Of a stretch of DNA of 64,000 nt, positions 52,040-61,025 are shown piece after piece; the first letter of the stretch is position 1; each line of letters begins with the position of its first letter. The position numbers were made by a program, and so were the translations under genes. The DNA is taken from assembly GCF_001882345.1 (NCBI RefSeq), contig NZ_MINL01000001.1, forward strand, positions 747,944 to 811,943, written 5' to 3'. This DNA comes from Halomonas sp. QHL1 (GTDB taxonomy: Bacteria; Pseudomonadota; Gammaproteobacteria; Pseudomonadales; Halomonadaceae). The notes under the pieces are model-generated. The model searched no databases, was not told the origin of the DNA, and was given only the letters and a program-made list of their open reading frames with translations.

Positions 52040-53767
52040 ATGCTGTTAGACGATACACTGCACGACAGTCTGGACAAGTTGATGCGGGCTTCACTAGCGA
52101 AGCTAACGCTGGGCATCTCTCCCGCGTCGGTTGCTCTGACATATCTGGACTGGTTGTCGAGCTTGGCTCTATCTCCTGGATCCCAAGCCCATCTAGTGCA
52201 GAAAGCCGTGAAGAAACAGCTGCGCTTAGTGCACTGGGCTAGCCATTCAGCATTCGATCCTAATGCGGCTCCCTGCATAGCACCTTTGCCCCAAGACCAC
52301 CGTTTTAAAGACCCGGCTTGGCGCCACTTCCCCTTTAACGTTCTTTACCAAAGTTTTCTGCTCCAACAACAGTGGTGGCATAACGCCACCACTGGCTTAC
52401 GGGGGCTGTCACCTCACCACGAACAGGCGTTGGAGTTCGGCGCCCGCCAGTGGCTTGATGTGCTGTCTCCGTCCAATTACTTGCTGACTAATCCCAGCGT
52501 ACTTGAGAAAACGTTAGCCAGCGGAGGCACTAATCTACTTAAGGGAATGGAGCACTGGTGGGAAGACGCGCAAAACCAATGGTTAGGCAGAAAGCCAGCC
52601 GGATGCGAAGACTATGTATTGGGGCGTGATGTGGCAATTATGCCCGGTAAGGTCGTGTATCGAAACCACTTGATAGAGCTGATCCAGTACGCGCCGACCA
52701 CCAAAGATGTGCACGCAATGCCCATATTGATAGTGCCCGCCTGGATCATGAAGTACTACATCCTCGACCTGTCGCCACATAACTCACTGGTCAGGTATCT
52801 GGTTGACCAAGGGCACAGCGTCTTTATGATCTCTTGGCGCAACCCCACTGAAGAGGATCGCGACCTAGGGATGGACGACTATCGTCGACAAGGCATTCTT
52901 GAAAGTCTGAATGTCATTGCTCAACTGATACCCGACCAGAAGATCCATACCGTAGGCTACTGCTTGGGGGGAACGCTGCTAGCGATTGCCGCTTCAGCGC
53001 TGGCGCGAGACAAAGATGACCGTTTGGCATCGATGACGCTGTTGGCCGCGCAAACCGATTTCCGCGAGGCTGGAGAACTGATGCTTTTCATTGATGAAAA
53101 GCAGCTCACTTTCCTTGAAGATCTGATGTGGGCCCAAGGAATTCTCGATACCAAACAGATGGCGGGTGCCTTCCAGATCCTGCGCTCCAATGATCTAATT
53201 TGGTCACGTATGGTTAACGAATACTTGCTGGCCACACGCCAACCCATGAACGATTTGCTGGCTTGGAATGCTGACGCAACACGCATGCCCTACCGCATGC
53301 ACTCCGAGTATCTGCGCCAGCTCTTTTTGAACAATGACTTTGCCGAAGGCCGCTACCGGGTGGATAATCGCCCGGTAACTTTCAACGACATACAGATTCC
53401 CGTCTTCTGCGTTGGCACCGAGTGGGATCATGTCGCGCCCTGGCGATCCACCTATAAGCTACACCTGATGTCCGACGCGCCAGAAGTGACCTTTCTGCTC
53501 ACCAACGGTGGTCACAACGCGGGCATCGTCAGCCCACCCGAGCATCCACGTCGCCATTACCGTATGGCCACTACTCTTGATGGCGACCCGTATATGGATC
53601 CGGATAGCTGGTTTGAACAGACACCGTGCCAGGCGGGATCCTGGTGGCCCGCTTGGCAAGGGTGGCTGATGGAGCGTTCAGGACCGCTAGTGCCTGCGCC
53701 AGACATCGGCTCACAGGGCTACCCGCCGCTCGAGGACGCCCCAGGCAGTTACGTAAGACAAATGTGA
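52040..53767 (+). CDS. phaC: class I polyhydroxyalkanoate synthase
   Basis: PhaC polymerises 3-hydroxyacyl-CoA into PHA at the granule surface. The 575-aa protein has the lipase-like box GYCLGG with nucleophile Cys308, Asp463 in GTEWDHVAPW and His492 in TNGGHNAGI, plus VPAWIMKYYILDL and FMISWRNP, standard for class I. The N-terminal region of about 190 residues is divergent and Trp-rich. No phaA or phaB adjoins, so monomer genes are elsewhere, as usual in Halomonas. Co-transcribed with the phasin gene. Confidence 0.94.
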   Translation: MLLDDTLHDSLDKLMRASLAKLTLGISPASVALTYLDWLSSLALSPGSQAHLVQKAVKKQLRLVHWASHSAFDPNAAPCIAPLPQDHRFKDPAWRHFPFNVLYQSFLLQQQWWHNATTGLRGLSPHHEQALEFGARQWLDVLSPSNYLLTNPSVLEKTLASGGTNLLKGMEHWWEDAQNQWLGRKPAGCEDYVLGRDVAIMPGKVVYRNHLIELIQYAPTTKDVHAMPILIVPAWIMKYYILDLSPHNSLVRYLVDQGHSVFMISWRNPTEEDRDLGMDDYRRQGILESLNVIAQLIPDQKIHTVGYCLGGTLLAIAASALARDKDDRLASMTLLAAQTDFREAGELMLFIDEKQLTFLEDLMWAQGILDTKQMAGAFQILRSNDLIWSRMVNEYLLATRQPMNDLLAWNADATRMPYRMHSEYLRQLFLNNDFAEGRYRVDNRPVTFNDIQIPVFCVGTEWDHVAPWRSTYKLHLMSDAPEVTFLLTNGGHNAGIVSPPEHPRRHYRMATTLDGDPYMDPDSWFEQTPCQAGSWWPAWQGWLMERSGPLVPAPDIGSQGYPPLEDAPGSYVRQM

Positions 53768-53810
53768 CTGCGCGGATGAGGGGCGGGTAATACGCCCGGC
53801 CACCGCTCCC

Positions 53811-54716
53811 CTACTCCGTAAGACCCCAAAAATGCGCTATATGGCGGGTCGATGATATGCCGACTTCCAGCATATACTTGTCAGCTTCCCCGAGGCCTTC
53901 ATCCCCACCGGCCATGATTGGCGTGCCGTGGCCCATACCCTTAATGATGTATTCCTCAATTACCTCTTGTTCCTGTGCATTGCACCAAACCTGGCGGGGA
54001 AAACCGTCGACCTCTTCCACTCGTGTAGGGGGGCCTTCCACCTTGTGGATCTGCTGCCACTGCCGAACAATGGAATCGGCGTTGGCATTGTCGACGGTCG
54101 AATCGCTGCCGCCATGCCAGACCGAGATCGTAGGCCAGGGCCCGTCGAAGGTGGAGGCTTCGCGCACAAGCTTGTCGAGCCTGTGATCCGACGGGCCGCC
54201 ATATCCTTTCATGCGAACCATCGCCTCTATCAAGTTATCCGCGCTGCGGTAGGGTAGTCCGGCGATGATCGCTCCTCCCGCGAATACCTCCGGATAGGTC
54301 GCCAGCATCACAGATGTCATCGCGCCACCCGAAGACATCCCTGTAACGAAGATGCGCGAGGGATCGATGCCGTGATCATCAACGACCTGCTCTATCATAT
54401 GACGAATAGAAAGTGGTTCGCCGCCGCCACGGCGGCTGTCGCCAGACTTAAACCAGTTGAAGCTGCTAGTGGGATTGTTGGTTTTTCTTTGCTCAGGATA
54501 AAGCAGCGCTATCCCACACTCGTCGGCAAGAGCAGACCAGCCTGAACCGCGATCATAACCCTCCGCCGACTGGGTACTGCCGTGAAGTACAACGACGAGC
54601 GGACCATTCTTAGGGAAGTTCTTGGGTATGTAGGTGTCTGCATGTAACGACCCGGGATCAGTTCCGAATTGTTTCATGTCGGTCAGACGATCTTGGCTAT
54701 CTGAAGATGTCGGCAT
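53811..54716 (-). CDS. PHB-depolymerase/esterase-family hydrolase
   Basis: A 301-aa alpha/beta hydrolase of the PHB depolymerase-type esterase family (LpqC-like): PLVVVLHGSTQSAEGY, GWSALADECGIALLYPEQ, nucleophile Ser in VTGMSSGGAMTSVM, and late His in GMGHGTP. No signal peptide is seen, so it is probably cytoplasmic, which would suit intracellular ester or PHA oligomer hydrolysis. It ends 43 bases from phaC, convergent. True polymer activity cannot be read from the sequence; feruloyl/acetyl esterases share this family. Confidence 0.82.
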   Translation of the reverse strand: MPTSSDSQDRLTDMKQFGTDPGSLHADTYIPKNFPKNGPLVVVLHGSTQSAEGYDRGSGWSALADECGIALLYPEQRKTNNPTSSFNWFKSGDSRRGGGEPLSIRHMIEQVVDDHGIDPSRIFVTGMSSGGAMTSVMLATYPEVFAGGAIIAGLPYRSADNLIEAMVRMKGYGGPSDHRLDKLVREASTFDGPWPTISVWHGGSDSTVDNANADSIVRQWQQIHKVEGPPTRVEEVDGFPRQVWCNAQEQEVIEEYIIKGMGHGTPIMAGGDEGLGEADKYMLEVGISSTRHIAHFWGLTE

Positions 54717-54995
54717 ATAACCTCCTTTGCCATTTTAATATGCGAGAACAGCGTCAGGTGGCGAGCCCCGATGCCAAGGACAAAGAGCGGGGCGAAGAAT
54801 AAGTTATAATCGAACAATTGGTTTACTATGAGATAGGGGCGCTGCGTCCAATGCAGCGCATAGCGCAGCGTCCTTGTTCAGGCATATCCTTTGCCTCGCT
54901 CACCCTTAGGATGACTTTTAAAGCACACACTCACCGTGCGCTATCGAACATAGCGTGGTGGTATTTTCAAAAAATGAAGACTGGAAGCTGCACGC

Positions 54996-56618
54996 TTAGT
55001 CATCCGGTGCTAGCTCCTCCTGCTTAGGTGGGCTGCCCACCTTCACCTCGCTGAGATCTTCATGGGAAAGGCCACGGAACAACGCGAACATCATCGCAAA
55101 CACCAAAATAAACATCGGTAGACCAACAACAGTGATCACCTCCTGCAGTGCAGTAAGCCCCGCATCACCAGCAAGCACGATGAGCATCGCAGCCAGCATG
55201 CCTTCAGAGACGCCCCAAAAGACGCGCTGGTGCCATGGGCCAGGATCCGCGCTGCCGGTACACAGCATATCGACTACCAATGACGCAGAGTCCGATGAAG
55301 TGGCAAAGAAGATGGCGACGATAACAACGGCAAGGCCCTGTATTAATGTGGCACCTGGGAAATTATCGAAAAAGGCAAACATGGCAAGTGGGATGCTTTC
55401 GCCTACCGCAGCGGACAAGATACCGGCCTGAGTCCCCATTGCTTCTCGGGCATCGGGCCCTATCCCGTCAATCTCCATTGCGGACCAGCCAAAGATCGCA
55501 AACCAGACCAGTGTAAATATGGACGGGGCGAACAGCACACCAAGGACGAACTCGCGGATGGTTCGTCCCCGAGAAATCCGTGCTACGAAAATCCCGATGA
55601 AAGGTGACCAAGTGACTGTCCAGGCCCAGTAGAACACCGTCCAACTGCCTTGCCACCCCCAGGTACCGCCATCGCTTGAATAACTTGCCAGCGTGTCATT
55701 CCAGAACGCCATTGGCAGCAAGTTCGTTATGTAGAGGCCAAATGTCTCGACAACGGCACGCAAAAGGAAAACGGTCGACCCGGTAAAAAGCACAAACAGC
55801 ATCAGGCCCACGGCCATGGCAATATTGATATTCGATAACCGTTTCACGCCTGAGTCCAGGCCCGCCACGATAGACCCTACAGCAACGGACGTCAGTACGG
55901 CGATGATGATCACCTTAGTTATGACGGCATCTGGAATATCAAACAATTCCGTTAGCCCCGCGTTAATCTGCTGAGTACCCAGGCCGATAGAAACCGCCAC
56001 ACCAAAAAGAGTGCCGAGTATCGCGAAGATATCGAGGGCTTTGCCTAAGGGACCGAAAATACGGTCGCCTAACAGCGGATAAAATACTGAACTGAAACGC
56101 ATCGGCAGGTTGTAACGGTAGATAAAGTACGCAAAAGCTAGCCCCGGCATAGCGAAAATCGCCCAGGTATGCAGCCCCAGGTGGTAGATCGAAAAACTCA
56201 TAGCATCGTCGGCGGCTTCCACAGAGAAAGGCACAACATCCGGTCTCGGAGGGTTGGAAAAATGGGAAATAGGCTCGGCCACCCCCCAGAACATCAATAC
56301 CGTACCGATACCGCCGGCGAACAGCATAGTGAACCAGGATATGTTGCCGTAGGCTGGCTTCGCATCATTGCCACCTAGGCGGATCGCCCCATAACGGCTG
56401 AGCGCCACCCACAGCAGAAATGCCACCCAACTCGTTACCCCTAAAATAAAAAACCAGCCTAGATTGGTAACGATCCACTCTCGACCCGCACCAAAGGCTG
56501 CCCCGATTGGGCCCGGTGCAATCAGAAGCACCACCAAAAAAACGACCATGATCCCTGCCGATGTAAAAAAAATCACGGGATCAGTCTTGAGGCCCAGCTT
56601 TCTCGCGAGTGCATCCAT
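54996..56618 (-). CDS. BCCT-family transporter with altered substrate cage
   Basis: A 540-aa, 12-helix betaine/carnitine/choline transporter: LFAGGIGTVLMFWGVAEPISHF, YHLGLHTWAIFAMPGL and WTVFYWAWTVTWSPFIGIFVARISRGRTIREF. In BetP the quaternary amine is held by Trp189, Trp194, Tyr197 and Trp374. By local alignment with equal spacing these are Leu147, Trp152, Phe155 and Thr334 here, so three of four cage residues differ. The substrate is likely not a simple trimethylammonium osmolyte. The C-terminal tail is short and acidic, without an obvious osmosensing helix. Separate transcript from the ATP-grasp gene upstream. Confidence 0.9.
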   Translation of the reverse strand: MDALARKLGLKTDPVIFFTSAGIMVVFLVVLLIAPGPIGAAFGAGREWIVTNLGWFFILGVTSWVAFLLWVALSRYGAIRLGGNDAKPAYGNISWFTMLFAGGIGTVLMFWGVAEPISHFSNPPRPDVVPFSVEAADDAMSFSIYHLGLHTWAIFAMPGLAFAYFIYRYNLPMRFSSVFYPLLGDRIFGPLGKALDIFAILGTLFGVAVSIGLGTQQINAGLTELFDIPDAVITKVIIIAVLTSVAVGSIVAGLDSGVKRLSNINIAMAVGLMLFVLFTGSTVFLLRAVVETFGLYITNLLPMAFWNDTLASYSSDGGTWGWQGSWTVFYWAWTVTWSPFIGIFVARISRGRTIREFVLGVLFAPSIFTLVWFAIFGWSAMEIDGIGPDAREAMGTQAGILSAAVGESIPLAMFAFFDNFPGATLIQGLAVVIVAIFFATSSDSASLVVDMLCTGSADPGPWHQRVFWGVSEGMLAAMLIVLAGDAGLTALQEVITVVGLPMFILVFAMMFALFRGLSHEDLSEVKVGSPPKQEELAPDD

Positions 56619-56909
56619 CGTTACGTCTCCCAGTGTCTTTACAGCCCGTTGTTATACTCATCCTTTATAACCAGCTTTATATCCGGCCTTCATAACCAGA
56701 CATTACAACTCGTCTTTAAAGCTAGCCTCTAAAACAACGTAGGAGCTATGTGCCAATCACGCCAAGCTGGGCGAAAGAAAAACGCTATTTCCAGCACCTC
56801 TCGGCTGTATAGAGGTAGGGTGACCAATTCCTATACTCACCCTTGAGAAGACAGTGGCGTCTCGCCTTTATAAACCTTGATGCTTGAACAGAACGTGCTG
56901 GTAAAAAAC
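56619..56909. other. BCCT upstream region with 13-bp direct repeats
   Basis: No gene seen between the BCCT start and the ATP-grasp terminator. CCTTTATAACCAG (56662-56674) and CCTTCATAACCAG (56687-56699) repeat with one mismatch at a 25-base interval, near where a BCCT promoter would lie. Possible regulator binding sites. Confidence 0.45.
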
Positions 56910-56956
56910 AGGCGAGGCCTATCAGCATCTAATGTGGATGCTGATAGGCCTCGCCT
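56910..56956 (-). terminator. very strong terminator after the ATP-grasp gene
   Basis: A perfect 20-bp stem around a 7-base loop; on the minus strand it is followed by TGTTTTTTACC. It lies 30 bases after the ATP-grasp stop and should fully isolate the BCCT gene. Confidence 0.93.
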
Positions 56957-56985
56957 AGAGTTAAACGTATTGCTTTAGTAGAAGC

Positions 56986-58293
56986 CTAGACGTAGAAATC
57001 CAGATCTTCTTGCGCTTTCAATAGATCGCGCATCTTGATGGGGTCGTCTCCAAAGAAGAAGATTAGGCCCCAGTGCGTCCCGAAGGCTGACCGGTCAGGC
57101 ACTGTCTCTTCTGCCGGTGCGACCAGCTCGTGTGACTCAAAGTACGGGTGATTAATCGTTTCTTCGGGCATTTCCAACTTACTGACAACCCGACGGCGTG
57201 GGTACACACCAAAACAGCCTGCGTAGCCCTTCGCATCAACCACTTCACGCGGGAAGAATGCCGCCACTTCCTCTTTCGTGCTTTTCGGGTCGAACACCAA
57301 CATTGACGCTTGATAAGCGTTGAAACCGTAGGCTTTTTCGATCAGTTCGAAAGCTTTGAAGCCGGGTGGACGATAAGCAACTTCGCCAAAGTACATTTCA
57401 CCATCGGCCGTAACGAAGTACTCGGGGTGAATCAAGCCGAACTGGATGTCAAAGGTCTTGATCAACAGCTCGATCTGCTTGGTAATCGCATTGCGCCAGC
57501 TTTCGAGTTCCGCGGTCGCGGGCACGAATACCGAATAGCCCAATGTCACGTATTCCGAAATATTGAGGAACTGAATTTTGCCATCGTGTATCCAGGCTTC
57601 AACGGCAAACTCCCAGCCGCTCAGGTGACTTTCCATTAACAGCGGATATTCTTCATCAGGGATATGGTCAATTTCTTCAATCGTGCGAATCATCCGGTGG
57701 CCAAGACAGCCAGCTTTGTCGAAGGCCTTGACGTGAATCGGGTCATCCGGGTCACCGTCCAGTTTGAGCAGCGTCTGGTTGACGCGCTTCATAAAGCGAA
57801 CGATGTCTTCTTTCTCATGCGCCTCTTCAAAGATCCCGACGCGGATACCGCCAAGCTGGGCACGACGCTTCATCAGGGCCTTGTCACGGAACAGAATGGA
57901 CTGACCGTACATGCGCGGGCTGTCGAGAAGCACGGAGTTGATGGCACCAGACCACTCAACGGTTTCTTCGAACAGCGGGATGGCAACGTCTACACCTTCT
58001 TCCTTCAGCCTTACAGCGATCTCCATGGAGCGATCATTCAAGCGAATAAAGTCCCACGGGATGAAAGGTATGTTGTTCGCTGCACAGAAATCTGCAGCCC
58101 ATTCGGGAGCAACGACAATATAACGACGGTCAAACTTTTGCGCCGCCTTAATCGCGTTTACACTCCATCCAAGTAAGGCAATGTAACCTTTGTTCGGATC
58201 TTTAGGGGTCTCAGTGCCTTTCACCGAGTCCATTTCCGGATCACGCCAAGCTGCTACTGCTTCGGGTAATTGCTTTTCTGATGTTATCGACAT
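56986..58293 (-). CDS. orphan ATP-grasp ligase of unknown product
   Basis: A 435-aa soluble protein of the ATP-grasp superfamily. Residues 35-130 form a Rossmann-like pre-ATP-grasp domain (YIALLGWSVNAIKAAQKF). Residues 140-340 form the ATP-grasp fold, with VKAFDKAGCLGHRM, LLMESHLSGWEFAVEAWIHDGKI and the metal-site segment FVTADGEMYFGEVAYRPPG. The end is GLIFFFGDDPIKMRDLL, as in carbamoyl-phosphate-synthase-like and peptide-ligase ATP-grasps. It should join a carboxylate to an amine, but neither is known. It stands between a BCCT carrier and an exo/endonuclease-family gene, with its own long leader and strong terminator. Confidence 0.82.
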   Translation of the reverse strand: MSITSEKQLPEAVAAWRDPEMDSVKGTETPKDPNKGYIALLGWSVNAIKAAQKFDRRYIVVAPEWAADFCAANNIPFIPWDFIRLNDRSMEIAVRLKEEGVDVAIPLFEETVEWSGAINSVLLDSPRMYGQSILFRDKALMKRRAQLGGIRVGIFEEAHEKEDIVRFMKRVNQTLLKLDGDPDDPIHVKAFDKAGCLGHRMIRTIEEIDHIPDEEYPLLMESHLSGWEFAVEAWIHDGKIQFLNISEYVTLGYSVFVPATAELESWRNAITKQIELLIKTFDIQFGLIHPEYFVTADGEMYFGEVAYRPPGFKAFELIEKAYGFNAYQASMLVFDPKSTKEEVAAFFPREVVDAKGYAGCFGVYPRRRVVSKLEMPEETINHPYFESHELVAPAEETVPDRSAFGTHWGLIFFFGDDPIKMRDLLKAQEDLDFYV

Positions 58294-58614
58294 TCGATGT
58301 CCTCCTTGCTGGTTGACTCAAATTGACTGCGCTGAGATTGGAGCGCACCAAGTGAGCTAAGCCGCAGTCAGTGGTGTTCAGGAGCGATTGAACAAGCCAG
58401 CATTAGAAAAGTTTTTAGCGCACCCGTGTAACTAAGCTAGTCGATCCGGTTACATATGGCAATTAAACTGTAGAGTTTCTGTTGAATTGCTGTAGAACTT
58501 ATCTCGCTGAAAGATGGGGATAATTTCTACAGTCTGTTGCTCAACATGGAGCCGATACGTTGAAAAAAATTCAGGGGATCGAGCCTATACCTACGAATCC
58601 CCCTCTACTTTTTA
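58294..58614. promoter_or_regulatory. ATP-grasp upstream region with three CTGTAGA elements
   Basis: No gene in 321 bases. CTGTAGA occurs directly at 58468-58474 and 58490-58496, exactly 22 bases (two helical turns) apart, and inverted as TCTACAG at 58526-58532. This arrangement suggests binding sites for a regulator of the ATP-grasp gene. A GGGGAT/ATCCCC hairpin at 58574-58603, followed on the minus strand by seven T, probably terminates the upstream exo/endonuclease-family gene. Confidence 0.5.
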
Positions 58615-59736
58615 TTAACCACCATCATGCTCAGCGGCGTCTTCGGCGCCCTCCTCGACCATCTCCTGGGCTTCCTGCTCCTCCTCTTCTGAAGCCTCTG
58701 GCTTTCCGTGATCTTTACGGCCAACAGTGAGCGTTGTTGAGAGGCCGAAGTGATCCGAGCCTTCTACTTTGACTCTGTCGATATCAATCAGGTGGAAGCC
58801 GTCAGAAACGAACAGGTGATCAATTGGGTAGCGCCACCAGGGGTATTCCGCGTGGTAGGTGCTGAGCAACCGCCGACCACGGCGAGGGTCTTTCAGATCG
58901 CTTAAATCGGCAAAAAGCTTGGTAGTGTCGGACCAAGCGACGTCATTAAAATCCCCCGTAACAATCCAACGGTTGTCCGGATCTTTTTCAACATGGCGAG
59001 CAATGAGCATAAGCTCTGCATCGCGTTCACGGCTGTCCCGCCGCTCTTCCTCACTACTAACTTTCCTCTCTTCCAGCCCTGGCGGAACCGGGTGGGCGCC
59101 AACAAAGCGCACTGGCCCGATGTCTGGCGCATCAATCGTTGCGAAAACTGACGGCCGACGTTCAGAAACCAAGTGCTTGACCTCCTGTTCCAGCAACGGA
59201 ATCCGTGACCACAGCACTATCCCCAGCCCCTCACCGCGAACTTCCCCGACCCGGTGTGGGTACTCCTCATCAAGCGCTGCCAGCCCGTCTTCCCAGGCAC
59301 TATCGACTTCGATTAGCAGCAGTAGATCGGGATCTTCGCTTCGAATCATCGACAGCACCTCTTCGAAGTGATCATTCGAGTAGGTAACATTCGCAGTCAG
59401 CACTTTTATAGTCGTCTGGTTTTCGCCGGGTTCTACCTCGGCAGTGGGTACTTCGGTGGACCAGACGGAGGTAAATGGCAGGATATGCATTAAGTGCCAG
59501 CCTGCGATTGCAAGAATCACTACCCCCCACACGGCGTGCTCTTTCTGTGGGCGCTTAAGCCAAGCATGCAGGCCAAGAAGCAATACAGGTACGGCCAATA
59601 ATCCTGTCAACTGAAGCCGTGGAAAATCCCACAGCCTGATCCACCACTGACCACTGGGTATGAATGGCAGCAAGGCCACCACAACCATCAAGAGCACTAA
59701 CAACCGGATGACCCAGAGAAGGAGCTTTAACAACAT
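58615..59736 (-). CDS. membrane-anchored endonuclease/exonuclease/phosphatase-family protein
   Basis: A 373-aa protein. The first 95 residues form about three membrane helices (LLLWVIRLLVLLMVVVALLPF, LTGLLAVPVLLLGLHAWL, GVVILAIAGWHLMHILPF). An EEP-fold domain follows: VLTANVTYSNDHFEEVL, LLLIEVDSAWEDGL, WIVTGDFNDVAWSDT and the final PIDHLFVSDG with GSDHFGLSTTL, carrying Asn, Glu, Asp and His of the metal site. The tail is very acidic. ATG 59736 has GAGAGG upstream. Substrate (nucleic acid, lipid or sugar phosphate) unknown; the active site should face the periplasm or cytoplasm according to helix count. Confidence 0.85.
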   Translation of the reverse strand: MLLKLLLWVIRLLVLLMVVVALLPFIPSGQWWIRLWDFPRLQLTGLLAVPVLLLGLHAWLKRPQKEHAVWGVVILAIAGWHLMHILPFTSVWSTEVPTAEVEPGENQTTIKVLTANVTYSNDHFEEVLSMIRSEDPDLLLLIEVDSAWEDGLAALDEEYPHRVGEVRGEGLGIVLWSRIPLLEQEVKHLVSERRPSVFATIDAPDIGPVRFVGAHPVPPGLEERKVSSEEERRDSRERDAELMLIARHVEKDPDNRWIVTGDFNDVAWSDTTKLFADLSDLKDPRRGRRLLSTYHAEYPWWRYPIDHLFVSDGFHLIDIDRVKVEGSDHFGLSTTLTVGRKDHGKPEASEEEEQEAQEMVEEGAEDAAEHDGG

Positions 59737-60020
59737 GAAACCTCTCAAATGCGGCAACGGTAACCAGGAGAATCCCAGTTATACCGGCCTAGATTGCCGC
59801 AAGCATTGTGACGATTTAAGCATACCCTCCTCTGGATAGCTGTTTTACGCATCCTGATAGGGCTTGCAATGATCGTGCTGGCACTAACAGGCACCATTGG
59901 GGTCTTGGGCTGGGTCGACGTGCTGCCGTAAGCCATGCGTTACCAACTGGTGCTTAGCGACCTATCTCAGTTATTCTACACGCGGTGTTTGCGTTCCATG
60001 ACTGAAGGATAGCCGTATCT

Positions 60021-60962
60021 ATGTTGGGATTCCTGCAGGGATTTTCCTATGGCCTGTTTATGACCTGCCTGCCCTGGCTACTGGTCGGCCTCTTCAATCC
60101 TGGTCTGGCGCTTGCAGTCACGGCTCCCAATCGTCTCCAGGTGATCGCCCGCTATTGCCTGGTGGTTCCCTTTATCAGCATGCTGCTATGGCTGACCTCC
60201 TTGTGGGGTGGATTCAGCCCTAGCCTGTTTGGCTGGCTTGCGGGCATCGTCGCCATTCCTGTGGCGCTACCCGTCGAGCGAACGCTACGCGGCTGGCTGG
60301 CCCGCCGCCGTGAGCGTCGTCGTGAGGCGCAAAGACAGGCCGAAGCAAATCAACGCCGTGCTCAGGAAGAGCGCAACGCCTATGAAACGGGTGTGTCAGT
60401 ACTCGACCCGGCCAGGCCACCTGCGGGGGCCAACGATCTAGTATTGGCCATGTGTCGAGCCAAGCAGAGCCTGCTCGACGTGCAGCGCCCCGATCTCGCG
60501 ATCCTGACAGACCGCCTCTATAGCCGTTACCGGCATGTGATGGACGTACTGGGCGAGCGATTCCACACTGGCGAACTGGCCTTCGAACGCTCGCAAGGCC
60601 TGGTAACTCAAGTCTGTTTTGGCGCGTTAGATACGCTGACGACCATGGCCTCCCAGGCGCGAGGGGTGGTTAGCGTGGACGGTAATTACGTGCGAGGTCG
60701 ACTGGAGCGGGACGGTAAACGGCTAAGCGATGAAGAGCGAGCCGCCCTAGTGCGGCGCCTCGATCTGCTAGTTGAGACTGAACATCGGCTGAATAAGCTC
60801 TCCGCCCGCATCGAATCCGCTCTGACCGTGCTCGACGATACCGCTGTTTCCATGGCGCGCATTGAGACGGCTCGGCCACAGGCGTCGGTCACCACGGATA
60901 AAGCGCTGGAGGATCTGCGCCGCTTCGTCGAAGGTGCGGACCGTTATGCGCGCAAGGATTAA
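60021..60962 (+). CDS. membrane protein linked to TelA
   Basis: A 313-aa protein with three hydrophobic segments in the first 95 residues (MLGFLQGFSYGLFMTCLPWLLVGLF, VIARYCLVVPFISMLLWLTSLW, LFGWLAGIVAIPVALPV), an Arg-rich stretch (RRRERRREAQRQ) and a long helical cytoplasmic part. I do not recognise a named family. It precedes a TelA gene by 63 bases on the same strand, and TelA genes often have such a coiled-coil membrane partner, so the two probably act together in envelope or toxic-anion stress. Confidence 0.72.
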   Translation: MLGFLQGFSYGLFMTCLPWLLVGLFNPGLALAVTAPNRLQVIARYCLVVPFISMLLWLTSLWGGFSPSLFGWLAGIVAIPVALPVERTLRGWLARRRERRREAQRQAEANQRRAQEERNAYETGVSVLDPARPPAGANDLVLAMCRAKQSLLDVQRPDLAILTDRLYSRYRHVMDVLGERFHTGELAFERSQGLVTQVCFGALDTLTTMASQARGVVSVDGNYVRGRLERDGKRLSDEERAALVRRLDLLVETEHRLNKLSARIESALTVLDDTAVSMARIETARPQASVTTDKALEDLRRFVEGADRYARKD

Positions 60963-61025
60963 TCCGGCGGCCGATGGTAATGTGCTCTTTTCACAACGGT
61001 TATTTTAATAGCTCAGGAGATGTCC

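Noticed and set aside
53768-53810. GC-rich hairpin between phaC and the PHB-esterase gene as terminator
   Set aside because: GGGCG/CGCCC pairing is short and no T run follows on either strand.
54818-55027. 69-codon plus-strand frame between the PHB-esterase and BCCT genes
   Set aside because: A TATAAT-like word lies upstream, but composition is not protein-like, it overlaps the end of the BCCT gene, and a GCGCTGC/GCAGCGC hairpin lies inside it.
59838-59932. Short hydrophobic frame ending LTGTIGVLGWVDVLP before the TelA partner gene
   Set aside because: Looks like a membrane helix but only about 20 codons follow the only ATG; probably a remnant or chance.
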